A stretch of 64,000 bases of DNA, taken from contig NC_132881.1 in assembly GCF_030463535.1 (NCBI RefSeq), positions 2,765,526-2,829,525 of the forward strand, read 5' to 3'. Under the pieces are notes generated by a model, which was not told where the DNA came from, did not search any database, and saw only the letters and a program-made list of their open reading frames with translations. Below, in pieces: positions 56,699 to 64,000 of the stretch. The translations under genes and the position numbers were made by a program. Position 1 is the stretch's first letter. Every line of letters begins with the position of its first letter. This DNA is from Salminus brasiliensis. Lineage: Eukaryota; Chordata; Actinopteri; Characiformes; Bryconidae.

Positions 56699-57788
56699 GC
56701 ACTACGTAACCCGTGACAGAGTTTCAGGTTTCAACACTGTGTGAGTTTGCGTCTGACATGGCAATCAAGCTGGCAATGTCCAGCTGTAAGAGCTCAAAGC
56801 AGGACACCCGTACCTTTAATAATGACTGGATGATGTGGTTTCTGCCACTGCGGGACAGAAGTACGTTAGCATAGCGCTGCTTTAGCTTAGCGTTAGCTCA
56901 GAGCTAGCAACGGCAGACGGCTCCCAGAGCAGCAGGTAAAGAGTGAGCCAAGGGTGCACGTATTTGTGTCCTCCGCATTTTACCCATCTGTGGTAGTGAA
57001 CACACACACACACACTAGTGAACAGGGGGAAAGTGAGCACACACACACACACACCCAGAACGGTGGGAGGGTGAGCAGAGAGGGTGAAGGGCCTTGCTCA
57101 AGAGTGCCCAACAGTGGCAGCTTGCTGAGCCCGGGTATCGAACCCACACCCCTCTGACATCAACAGCCCGGAGCTCGAAACCGCTGAGCCTACTTGAAGC
57201 CACCCCTTCCCCAGACACAACATCCTAACCTCGGGAGACGTCCTAAGAGTGTGTCCTAAAAGGTCTAACTCACCCATTTCCTCCCCAATTTGGGCCGTCA
57301 ATTACCCAACCTGCATATCAATGATTGCTAATGGAAATAACAGATAAATAAAAATGTAAAAATGAATGAAAATAAAAATAAATAAATAAAGTAACTTAAT
57401 AAAATAAATTAAAATAATAATAATGAAAAGGCTGATTTGGGTCAGGGATTTTAAAATATGAGAGGTGATCACGCTGAAATACATAAAACATTAATGATTA
57501 ATTAAATTTCGGCGAGGTCATGCTCGCGATCTCTCACATGATCTTTTGCACTTATTATAAACCGCACGGCCAGGCTTCAACTGCACATACAGGACAGGCA
57601 GGCCAGCTCACCCAGGCCCTGGTGGACGCCGGCCCGGTCTTTGCGCTTGCGTCGGCCGGAATGCTCGAAGCAGGGCAGCCCCCCCACGCGGGCGAAACAC
57701 AGCTTCTTGTTGATGAAGAGGAAGAGGATGGCCAGCAGCACCACGAAGACGCCGACGGCAGAGAGGAAGCCGATGGCCTCGGGCGTGA
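44656..57788 (-). CDS. syt16: Synaptotagmin-16-like protein (SYT14/16 group)
   Basis: Five shared exons (50918-51130, 47855-48177, 45880-46335, 45052-45235, 44656-44969) follow one of two upstream exons: 55432-55768, giving a complete 608-aa protein, or 57612-57788, a membrane-anchor exon whose start exon is not seen. All phases fit. Two C2 domains are clear: C2A ([33 protein letters not shown]) and C2B ([59 protein letters not shown]). The loop aspartates that bind Ca2+ in classical synaptotagmins are absent, as known for Syt14 and Syt16, so Ca2+-independent membrane traffic is the likely role. I prefer syt16 over syt14 because of VLEPRSN, SLSHGG and DTYGKL, and because wdr89 and sgpp1 are near. 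Syt14 is the alternative. Confidence 0.85.
45052..45235 (-). CDS. syt16: syt16 exon, C2A-C2B linker and start of C2B
   Basis: Acceptor ctctctctctag|GCTATAG, donor CCGCCAG|gtaatt (phases 0 and 1). It reads [18 protein letters not shown], then [20 protein letters not shown] and [13 protein letters not shown]. Confidence 0.92.
45255..45862. repeat. ~41-bp minisatellite filling a syt16 intron
   Basis: About 14 copies of a unit built of gtttctaataaagtggccag, tgagtggaagcacaagg and a short G-rich end. The intron is 644 bp (45236-45879), so nearly all of it is this array. The core taataaagtgg(c/a)cag resembles the end of a fish DNA element; its reverse (ctttattagaaaca) starts a segment at 49652. Confidence 0.93.
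45880..46335 (-). CDS. syt16: syt16 exon with C2A domain
   Basis: Acceptor aaaatcagcag|GAACG and donor CTGAAG|gtatga, both phase 0, 152 codons. It holds the entire C2A domain, from [20 protein letters not shown] to [10 protein letters not shown]. Where a classical C2A has D-x-D in loop 3, this has A-L-G-K-M. Confidence 0.92.
46460..47760. repeat. ~40-bp minisatellite filling a syt16 intron
   Basis: Degenerate units of the type ctcatcccaaagatgttcag, tggagttcatcacttcaa, unit length about 37-45 bases, roughly 30 copies. It fills most of the 1519-bp intron 46336-47854. A piece at 46432-46456 (tccaaaagtatccagacacc) resembles the end of the Tc1-type MITE family. Confidence 0.92.
47855..48177 (-). 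CDS. syt16: syt16 exon (DPLS-repeat linker)
   Basis: Acceptor tcttctcacag|AAGCTG and donor CCTGAG|gtactg. Disordered linker, rich in Ser, Asp and Gln, with four DPLS motifs in a row of about 35 residues. This repeat is not a feature I know from the family. Confidence 0.85.
48232..48290. mobile_element. MITE terminal fragment
   Basis: tgtccaaaagtattcagaca followed by cttctaatgagggaatgtag matches the second end of the MITE family (compare 60135-60185 and, reversed, 3125-3203). Only this terminus is present. Confidence 0.55.
48345..48690 (+). mobile_element. Decayed L2-type LINE fragment
   Basis: ggctggactcaccatccttcg and gaagacaagcaagcatctcc correspond to the start of the 18435 LINE piece. 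The preceding 250 bases probably belong to the same insertion, with broken frames. Confidence 0.4.
48696..49000. mobile_element. Tc1-type MITE copy C, inserted within LINE debris
   Basis: The left end ctatatggacaaaagtattg is clear; the right end aatttgcacatctgtg is a degraded terminus. Interior parts shared with copy B are gtgaggatttgattgca, ggagcaccaccatcattt and gtcctattctattggcag. LINE-like sequence lies on both sides (48345-48690 and 49086-49155). Confidence 0.65.
49086..49155 (+). mobile_element. L2-type LINE 3' tail
   Basis: cctttggataagagcgtccg, then ataaatggcac and an (aacgt)n-like end; this matches the tail at 18755-18805. Confidence 0.55.
49379..49392. promoter_or_regulatory. RFX X-box-like site
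   Basis: GTTGCCATGACAAC fits the X-box consensus GTNRCC-N(0-3)-RGYAAC with one mismatch. It is in a syt16 intron. Function is not shown. Confidence 0.3.
49646..50145 (+). pseudogene. Tc1-like transposase remnant
   Basis: At 49945-50100 the plus strand reads [13 protein letters not shown] and then [16 protein letters not shown], the middle of a Tc1/mariner transposase (helix-turn-helix to linker). The surrounding frame is interrupted by stops and the catalytic DDE part is not recognisable. The preceding part (49652 onward) starts with tactttattagaaacac, an element end that shares sequence with the 45.3 kb minisatellite. Confidence 0.6.
50918..51130 (-). CDS. syt16: syt16 shared exon (linker)
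   Basis: Acceptor tgtgtgtttag|TGAACAG and donor TGCGAAG|gtacac (phases 1 and 1). It encodes [18 protein letters not shown] and a serine/basic linker. Both upstream exons join it with a split valine codon. Confidence 0.88.
51445..52005. mobile_element. Non-autonomous Tc1/hAT-like DNA element
   Basis: A set of phrases widespread in fish DNA elements is present in order: gggtcattgtcttgctgcat, ataataccaccaccatgttt, ctgactctaatttcacattc and ccacatacttttgccactcg. There are no intact terminal repeats and no transposase frame. Confidence 0.55.
52394..52407. promoter_or_regulatory. RFX X-box-like site (one mismatch)
   Basis: GTCACCATGGTTAC, part of a palindrome GGTCACCATGGTTACC, lies 64 bases from the perfect site at 52471. 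Confidence 0.35.
52471..52484. promoter_or_regulatory. Perfect palindromic RFX X-box motif
   Basis: GTTGCCGCGGCAAC is a perfect match to the RFX dimer consensus, in a locally GC-rich patch (52440-52520) of an otherwise AT-rich syt16 intron. It could mark an intronic enhancer or promoter. Confidence 0.45.
52647..52671. repeat. (GT)n microsatellite
   Basis: About 12 GT units, in the syt16 intron. Confidence 0.9.
52735..52925. repeat. Dispersed repeat, second copy of the 43.6-44.2 kb sequence
   Basis: See 43635-44170 for shared phrases. The minus-strand frame across it has no motif and is not a gene. Confidence 0.55.
53670..54540. repeat. ~67-bp tandem repeat
   Basis: About 13 units organised as actgtaaattcatactggat, taaaatcactccacagttat and tgctatcaggctgtaa. 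Spacing of the attcatactgg core is about 64-84 bases. A detached unit lies at 54965-55030. It occupies a syt16 intron. Confidence 0.92.
54626..54674. repeat. (GT)n microsatellite
   Basis: About 24 perfect GT units, adjoining further GT/CA runs at 54775 and 54880-54960. Confidence 0.95.
55048..55130. mobile_element. Left end of the Tc1-type MITE
   Basis: cactatatagacaaaagtat followed by tgggacacctgctccttcat and ttcttctgaaatcaagagta. Only the left 80 bases are present, then a tandem array begins. Confidence 0.65.
55125..55350. repeat. GACCAGCATGACCA-type tandem repeat
   Basis: Irregular 9-20 bp units of tgaccagcatgacca with ttgttgacc and ctggttgacc variants. The right end lies 80 bp from the donor of the alternative syt16 exon. 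Confidence 0.85.
55432..55768 (-). CDS. syt16: syt16 alternative first coding exon (soluble N-terminus)
   Basis: Opens with ATG (context ccaagATGA, A at -3) and reads [19 protein letters not shown] on for 112 codons, ending ACTG|gtgaga in phase 1. That is the phase needed to join 50918-51130. Residues 12-30 can form an amphipathic helix (I12, W15, F16, F19, I23, F27, L30 on one face), and the remainder is acidic and serine-rich. No membrane segment is present. It could also be an internal exon after the anchor exon (a weak acceptor cactgag would keep frame), but a first exon is more likely. Confidence 0.7.
55769..55943 (-). promoter_or_regulatory. syt16: Possible promoter of the soluble syt16 form
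   Basis: The 175 bases between the alternative ATG and the MITE include a TAGC-rich block (aaggctagctttagctagct, 55892-55911) like those ahead of sgpp1 and wdr89. No TATA box is evident. Confidence 0.3.
55944..56366. mobile_element. MITE with 25-bp termini (tgcgtcccaattgcat)
   Basis: The left end ctggggtgcgtcccaattgc and right end gcaattgggacgcagcccag form inverted repeats with two mismatches. The length is 423 bp. The interior has CpG-containing sequence (gcctgtcggacggcggctgg). It lies 176 bp upstream of the alternative syt16 start. Confidence 0.75.
56667..56696. repeat. (GT)n microsatellite
   Basis: About 15 GT units. Confidence 0.95.
56955..57220 (-). mobile_element. tRNA-derived SINE
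   Basis: On the minus strand a B box GGTTCGATACC (57134-57144) follows an A-box-like ggctcagcggtttcgagctc region, then caagctgccactgttgggca and a tail ending in a (GT)n-interrupted segment and atgggtaaaatgcggagg. It shares its middle with 27700-27730. No complete cloverleaf with proper anticodon stem is formed. Confidence 0.65.
57225..57605. other. AT-rich intron DNA beside the anchor exon
   Basis: Contains degenerate (AAAT)n between 57345 and 57425. No exon is seen. Confidence 0.4.
57612..57788 (-). CDS. syt16: syt16 upstream exon encoding a transmembrane helix
   Basis: Acceptor ctctcccccgcag|TCACGCC and donor GGCCTGG|gtgagc, entering and leaving in phase 1. It reads [13 protein letters not shown] and on through a ~21-residue hydrophobic helix to [13 protein letters not shown], then a basic cytosolic stretch (GRRKRKDR). 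It closely matches the anchor region of SYT14. It needs an upstream exon with the ATG, which I do not find; it may lie in 57.8-64 kb or beyond the window. Confidence 0.85.
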
Positions 57789-58085
57789 CTGCGGGGGAGA
57801 GAGGACACACAGAGACACACGGATCAGACCACGCTGCCATGCAACCTCAACACACACACACACACACGCACACACACATAGACACATAGACACATAGACA
57901 GATACACACACAAACAGAGCGAGCAGGACTTTAGTAAATAAAGCAGCTCATTTTATTAGGAAATACGAAGAAATAAGAAATGCTAATATATGCTAATTCA
58001 GGCCATTTTTATTGGTCTGTTTGCGTTGAAGATTCAGACAAACAAACAAACAAACAAACAAAAAGGATATACAAGGTTTTTGATC

Positions 58086-58086
<1 letters not shown>

Positions 58087-58129
<43 letters not shown>
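58087..58129. repeat. (TA)n microsatellite
   Basis: About 21 TA units, preceded by a (CAAA)n run at 58037-58062. Confidence 0.95.
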
Positions 58130-58132
<3 letters not shown>

Positions 58133-58134
58133 AG

Positions 58135-60125
58135 ATATACCACAGAATAAGCATTTCGTCTCTGTCCAATGAAAAACTGGTATCTCCAAAATGCTGAATT
58201 TACAGGACAGGGGAAAACCTGGTAACTGTCAATGGAAAACGATTTCATTCGGGAGGATTTCTATTGGTCCATTGGAGATACGGCCCCTGAGTGGTCCAGC
58301 AGAATAAGGCCCTGTCACTATGACCATAGGACCACCGGTTGTATTTAATGTTATATTTAATATACACTTTTTTTTAATCCAGTTTAATCAGAGTTAGTTA
58401 GCTAGCTAGCTAAATGCTCTAAAAAGGTCAGATGCTCAGGTCTGTGAGTGTCAAATCGCATCAAAACTGCAACGTAAAACCCCGAACCCCCCCGTAAACC
58501 CCCCGTAAACCCCACCCAAGTCAGTAACAGTGCCGGTGAGGTACTGCGTACTTCCATCCTACGGCCTCGTACGTAGTTCCAGCAATATTCCGCTAGTTGG
58601 ACACAATTTTAAAACATTTCAGGTGTTTGACCGTCCGTTACTTTAGCGTTTTACTCCGAATCTAACCAAGATATGTCCCCCTTTTTCCCTCCCAGGTTAA
58701 CATTAGCATTGTTAGCATTGCCCCAGGCTAACACTGTTAGCAAAACCAGTTGGTAACTACGCCTCCAAACCATAGAAACACGTCCACAGACAGGCTCTGG
58801 ACAGTGCCGTGGGTACGACTGACCTAATGAGACCCAGCCAGAGCGAAGTGCTGATAAGTGCTGTGTTATTCTGAGGGCAGCACTAGCATGCACAACGCTA
58901 ACAGCAGGCAAAATTAGCGTCAGCGCTGGAAAAACAGCAACATCTGAGGTAAAGTTTTAGTTGAGGTAACTTTTTTTAGTGTAGCACGGCACGCTAAAGG
59001 CTAAAGCAGCCTAGTAAAGTCAACCGCTTGTTTTTCTTCATGAATACATGCTAATAATCTCTCTAGCCCTGGAGCTCCAGCGCTAAACGGCAAAAGAAGC
59101 ACAACTCGGACAGGAAACGCGCCTTGGCCGATCAAATACATCTCGGGAAACCTAAAATCATGTGAATTTCATTTCATTTCTCCCTTCAGGCCAAACTGCA
59201 GTGAGCGTCAGCTGGGAACGCAGCAGGGCTGAATGCTATTAGCAGTGAATGGGTGCTGGAGAGCCGGGCTAATACAGCCTTATGCAAGAGCACAGTGAAG
59301 GGCCCTTCAAGCGCCATTTCTACTCAACCACCCCCACCTCCACACACACAGAGCTCCTTACGTGGACACGTTGTGTGTGTGTGGGTGCTGATCTCACCTA
59401 GGCCTCTCCTCATACATACAGTATTAGCGGTAATAGCGTGCATGTGTGTTTGTGTGCCAGGGACACGGCGGGGGAGGAAAGCTGACGTGAATGCGTTTAG
59501 ATCATAAAGAGACGGCGAGAAGGAGTCCTGGAGCGCTGACAGGTCCTCCTGTGTGCGTCTCAGCGGCGCATTGATCTAGAGCCTGTGTAGGTGTGCGTTA
59601 GTGAGAGTGGGAGGGAAGAACAAGGCCCGAATCATCCCACGCGCCTCTACGAGCCTCAGGCTCCGGGTTCCCGCGAGAGAATCCAGCGTAAGGGACTGAA
59701 TCCCCTTTCAGCGGCCCCGCTTGACCCTGTGAAATCACCCCGGGGTGAGACGGACGGTCCTCGGAACCCTCGGAACCCTCGGAACCCACCGGAACTGGTC
59801 GCGAACTCGGCCCGGGCCTGCTGTCTGAAACGCAAACGTGCATCTATTAAAGAAGTGTGCAGGCTGTAAACACACGGATCGACCTGCTTACCCAGGCGTG
59901 CGCTGGCCCACAGAGCTCCTCTAGAACCGGTCAATACGAGCCCGAGCACAAACACACAGGCCCGAGTCCGAACACGGCCCGCTCAGGTACACGTGAAGAC
60001 GTGTAGGAAGGGCAGCGATGTTTACACTGGTGTGTTTGTTCAGATATATATAATTTCACATATATATATATATATTTTATTAATTATAATTTATGCTATA
60101 TAGACACATAATTTATTTATATATA
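58135..60125. other. Presumed first intron of the membrane-anchored syt16 form
   Basis: No exon recognised. A 9-bp (ctcggaacc) x3 repeat lies at 59759-59787. Several TAGC-rich tracts (58394-58412, 58695-58740) occur. The missing syt16 start exon could be here but I see no supported candidate. Confidence 0.35.
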
Positions 60126-60130
60126 TACAC

Positions 60131-60470
60131 ACACTACATGTCCAAAAGTTTGTGGACACCCCTTCTAAGGAATGCATTCAGCTACTTGAGAATCTGCTAC
60201 TAGTTGCACCCATTGCACACACAGATGTACGAATGCACACGCAAACACACGCAAACACACACACACACACACACACAGCTTGTCTAGTCCCTGTGAAGAA
60301 GTACTGCCAATAAAATAGGACTGATAAACGGAGCAGATAAACTACATGAACCTATTGGCACCATGCTGCCTAATGCCATAGAGGGGTATAAAGCCCCCCA
60401 GCATTGAGCTGTGGAGCAGTGGAAGAACTGTGTTCTCTGGACTGATGGATGGTGGAGCTACATCCAATAA
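60131..60470. mobile_element. Tc1-type MITE copy D (reverse orientation)
   Basis: Starts ctacatgtccaaaagtttgt and runs cttctaaggaatgcattcag; the interior holds, in reverse to copies B and C, actgccaataaaataggact and gaggggtataaagcccccca. A (CA)n run has expanded inside it at 60240-60277. Confidence 0.65.
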
Positions 60471-60607
60471 TTTTATATATGTTACTATTATTATATTATT
60501 TACAAGCTCTTGTATATTTCCAAATAGATGTTAGCACATGTTGGTACATGGGTACCTATAGAAAACGTATGCATGACCAGACATTGGCACTGGCAATACA
60601 GAGAAAA

Positions 60608-60612
<5 letters not shown>

Positions 60613-60656
<44 letters not shown>
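60613..60656. repeat. (GT)n microsatellite
   Basis: About 21 GT units. Confidence 0.95.
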
Positions 60657-60659
<3 letters not shown>

Positions 60660-60823
60660 GAGTCCACAGGCTAATTGTTTGGGACCCCGAGTACAGTACT
60701 GTCCATTCTGCCCAACATTAATTACTACATTAATTTCTAACCAGTGGAAGCTGACATTAAAGTAAACAAGTAAACAAGATGGTCTTAATTACTTTGTCAT
60801 CGCCCACATTAACACACAGATTC

Positions 60824-60829
<6 letters not shown>

Positions 60830-60866
<37 letters not shown>
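60830..60866. repeat. (CA)n microsatellite
   Basis: About 18 CA units. Confidence 0.95.
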
Positions 60867-60867
<1 letters not shown>

Positions 60868-61094
60868 CTCTGCAAAGCACATGAAGTACTCAGTTTCCTT
60901 GGAAACAGCTCGACGTTTTTGTAAGAGCTGATGTATGCCTTCATCCATGTTAAACGCACGCACGCACGTACACACACACACACACTCTCTCTCTCTAAAG
61001 GTCTCATGTTGCCATGGTAGCATAGCTCTTTAATAACTGGACATCGATCTGCATGTTTATCATTACTTTTCAGAGGTCTCCTACACACAGACAG

Positions 61095-61096
<2 letters not shown>

Positions 61097-61131
<35 letters not shown>
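61097..61131. repeat. (CA)n microsatellite
   Basis: About 17 CA units. Confidence 0.95.
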
Positions 61132-61133
<2 letters not shown>

Positions 61134-61317
61134 TTTAAACTCTACTGAAGAAGGTGCTTGAAATGTGTTCATTTCCACATAAATAACATAACAGAATATT
61201 ACTATAGTTTATTATGTAATATTATAACTATGTATATAATAAAACTCGCTACTTGCGTATATTATTATTTCTATTTCTGTTGTTTTGTATCTGAGCCTGT
61301 TTAAATGTTCAGAGTAA

Positions 61318-63706
61318 CTGGAACAGTAGTAGTAGCACTAATAACAGGAGTAGTAGTAGTAATAACAGGAGTAGTAATAACAGTAGTAGTAGCACTAATA
61401 ACAGTAGTACTAGTAGTAATAACAGTAGTAGTAGCATTAATAACAGTAGTAGTAGCAGCACTAATTACAGGAGTAGTAATAACAGTAGTAGTAGCACTAA
61501 TAACAGGAGTAGTAATAACAGTAGTAGTAATAACAGTAGTAGTAGCACTAATAACATAAGTAGTAATAACAGTAGTAGTAGCACTAATTACAGTAGTAGT
61601 AATAACAGTAGTAGTAGCACTAATAACACAAGTTGCAATAACAGTAGTAGTAGCACTAATTACAGTAGTAGTAGTAGCACTAATAACAAGTAGTAATAAC
61701 AGTAGTAGTAGCACTAATTACAGTAGTAGTAGTAGCACTAATAACAAGTAGTAATAACAGTAGTAGTAGCACTAATTACAGTAGTAGTAGTAGCACTAAT
61801 GACAGTAGTTTTAATAGCACTAATAACAAGTAGTAATAACAGTAGTAGTAGCACTAATGACAGTAGTTTTAATAGCACTAATAACAAGTAGTAATAACAG
61901 TAGTAGTAGCACTAATGACAGTAGTAGTAATAGCACTAATAACATAAGTTGCAATAACAGTAGTAGTAGCAGCACTAATAACAGTATTAGTAATAACAGT
62001 AGTAGTAGTAGCACTAATAACAGTATTAGTAATAACAGTTGTAGTAGTAGCACTAATAACAGTATTAGTAATAACAGTTGTAGTAATGATAGTAGTAGCA
62101 GCAGTACTAATAACAGTAACAGTAGTAGCACTAATAGTTGTGGTAATAACAGTAGTAATAGCAGCACTAATAACAGTAGTAGTAATAACAGTAGTAGTAG
62201 CACTAATTACAGTAGTAATAATAACAGTAGTAGTAGCAGCAGCAGTAATGTCAGCGTTAGCAGTAATGTCAGCAGTAGCAGTAATGTCAGCAGTAGCAGC
62301 AGCAGTAATGTCAGCAGTAGCAGTAATGTCAGCAGTAGCAGTAATGTCAGCAGTAATGTCAGCAGTAGCAGCAGCAGTAATGTTAGCAGTAGCAGTAATG
62401 TCAGCAGTAGCAGTAGCAGTAATGTCAGCAGTAGCAGTAATGTCAGCAGTAGCAGTAATGTCAGCAGTAGCAGCAGCAGTAATGTCAGCAGTAGCAGCAG
62501 CAGTAATGTCAGCAGTAGCAGTAATGTCAGCAGTAGCAGTAATGTCAGCAGTAATGTCAGCAGTAGCAGCAGCAGTAATGTCAGCAGTAGCAGTAATGTC
62601 AGCAGTAATGTCAGCAGTAGCAGTAATGTCAGCAGTAGCAGTAATGTCAGCAGTAATGTCAGCAGTAGCAGTAGCAGTAATGTCAGCAGTAGCAGTAATG
62701 TCAGCAGTAGCAGTAATGTCAGCAGTAATGTCAGCAGTAGCAGCAGCAGTAATGTCAGCAGCAGCAGTAATGTCAGCAGTAATGTCAGCAGTAGCAGTAA
62801 TGTCAGCAGTAGCAGTAGCAGTAATGTCAGCAGTAGCAGCAGCAGTAATGTCAGCAGTAGCAGTAGCAGTAATGTCAGCAGTAGCAGTAGCAGTAATGTC
62901 AGCAGCAGCAGTAATGTCAGCAGTAATGTCAGCAGTAGCAGTAGCAGTAATGTCAGCAGTAGCAGTAGCAGTAATGTCAGCAGCAGCAGTAATGTCAGCA
63001 GTAGCAGTAGCAGTAATGTCAGCAGTAGCAGCAGCAGTAATGTCAGCAGTAGCAGTAATGTTAGCAGTAGCAGTAGCAGTAATGTTAGCAGTAGCAGTAA
63101 TGTCAGCAGTAGCAGCAGCAGTAATGTCAGCAGTAGCAGCAGCAGTAATGTCAGCAGTAGCAGTAATGTCAGCAGTAATGTCAGCAGTAGCAGTAATGTC
63201 AGCAGTAGCAGTAATGTCAGCAGTAATGTCAGCAGTAGCAGTAATGTCAGCAGTAGCAGTAATGTCAGCAGTAATGTCAGCAGTAGCAGCAGCAGTAATG
63301 TCAGCAGTAGCAGCAGCAGTAATGTCAGCAGTAGCAGTAGCAGTAATGTCAGCAGTAGCAGTAATGTCAGCAGTAATGTCAGCAGTAGCAGTAGCAGTAA
63401 TGTCAGCAGTAGCAGTAGCAGTAATGTCAGCAGTAGCAGTAATGTCAGCAGTAGCAGTAGCAGTAATGTCAGCAGTAGCAGTAATGTCAGCAGTAGCAGT
63501 AGCAGTAGCAGTAATGTCAGCAGTAGCAGTAGCAGTAGCAGTAATGTCAGCAGTAGCAGTAGCAGTAATGTCAGCAGTAGCAGTAATGTCAGCAGTAGCA
63601 GTAGCAGTAGCAGTAATGTCAGCAGTAGCAGTAGCAGTAGCAGTAATGTCAGCAGTAGCAGTAGCAGTAGCAGTAATGTCAGCAGTAGCAGTAGCAGTGG
63701 CAGTGG
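61318..63706. repeat. 2.4-kb compound trinucleotide array
   Basis: The left half (to about 62240) mixes AGT, AGC, AAT and ACT triplets in ~36-bp modules such as aataacagtagtagtagcac. The right half is a chain of modules agcagtaatgtc (12), agcagtagcagtaatgtc (18), with 15- and 24-base versions, that differ by whole AGT/AGC steps. No stop arises in two plus-strand frames because of the triplet period, giving spurious proteins rich in NVSSSS or MSAVAV. The array is in the presumed first intron of syt16 or beyond its 5' end. Confidence 0.97.
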
Positions 63707-63709
63707 TGG

Positions 63710-64000
63710 TAGGATTTGATCAGAAAGCTGATTCTACAAAGGAAACAAGTCTCCACACTTCTGCAGTCTGAGGAAAGACTCCTTCCAGATTAGAGCAACG
63801 GCTCCACCTACTGACGGCTCCTTACCCAAGCGCTCTACTGCTCAGCAGATGGCCTACCAACAGTACTGCCGGAGACCCGGCTATCATACACTTGCCCCTT
63901 GGCAGCAGAAGAAGCACAAGTTCTATTTACTGCATTTATAATATAGGAGAAATGTCAAAATTACTTGTGTGTGAATGCAATCAAATTCTGACAGCTATTT
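63710..64000. other. Window end, nothing supported
   Basis: Unique-looking DNA after the array; no gene or repeat family recognised. Confidence 0.4.

Noticed and set aside
61301-62203. Leu-rich or Thr/Ile/Val-rich minus-strand frames
   Set aside because: Same trinucleotide array, opposite strand.
61857-63771. Open frames of 620 and 561 codons on the plus strand
   Set aside because: They are two frames of the same triplet repeat, with compositions of only Ser/Asn/Val or Met/Ser/Ala/Val; a repeat whose unit is a multiple of three without stops gives this for free. No start context, splice sites or family similarity.

Overview
This window looks like a piece of a teleost fish chromosome. It has split genes with GT-AG introns, no operons, CpG-rich 5' ends, many (CA)n, (GT)n and other microsatellites, long minisatellites, and the interspersed elements common in ray-finned fish: non-autonomous hAT-like and Tc1-like DNA elements, L2-type LINE tails and tRNA-like SINEs. 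I cannot name the species from sequence alone.

Four genes are supported and all lie on the minus strand. (1) wdr89, a WD40-repeat protein: two coding exons at 1387-1883 and 2061-2742, 392 aa, with a likely CpG-rich 5' end near 6.55-6.72 kb. (2) sgpp1, sphingosine-1-phosphate phosphatase 1: three coding exons at 11926-12477, 19101-19190 and 28776-29441, 435 aa, with all three PAP2 catalytic motifs. (3) A short sertad4-like gene with a SERTA domain: exons at 32150-32560, 32833-32933 and 34606-34693, 199 aa as modelled. (4) A synaptotagmin of the SYT14/SYT16 group, most likely syt16. Its shared exons run from 44656 to 51130 and can be reached from two alternative upstream exons: one without a membrane segment (55432-55768) and one that encodes a transmembrane helix (57612-57788).

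Every splice junction assigned keeps the reading frame (phases are given per exon). From recalled human maps, WDR89, SGPP1 and SYT16 lie on chromosome 14q, whereas SERTAD4 lies beside SYT14 on 1q. The window therefore looks like the SYT16-type locus with a SERTA-domain gene that the human 14q copy lacks.

The rest is repeat-rich. Most introns carry a different tandem array: a 10-bp minisatellite of 157 units with no length change (4971-6546), a 1.07-kb GATA/GACA array (35378-36445), arrays filling two consecutive syt16 introns (45.25-45.86 and 46.46-47.76 kb), a ~67-bp array (53.67-54.54 kb) and a 2.4-kb trinucleotide array (61.32-63.71 kb). No rRNA, canonical tRNA, CRISPR array or viral gene was seen. 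The long open frames in the 35-36 kb and 62-64 kb arrays are artefacts of repeats whose unit allows stop-free reading.

The genes do not form one pathway. sgpp1 acts in sphingolipid turnover in the ER, wdr89 is probably a scaffold, the SERTA gene is probably a transcriptional cofactor, and syt16 probably a Ca2+-independent membrane-traffic factor. They are grouped by inherited synteny.
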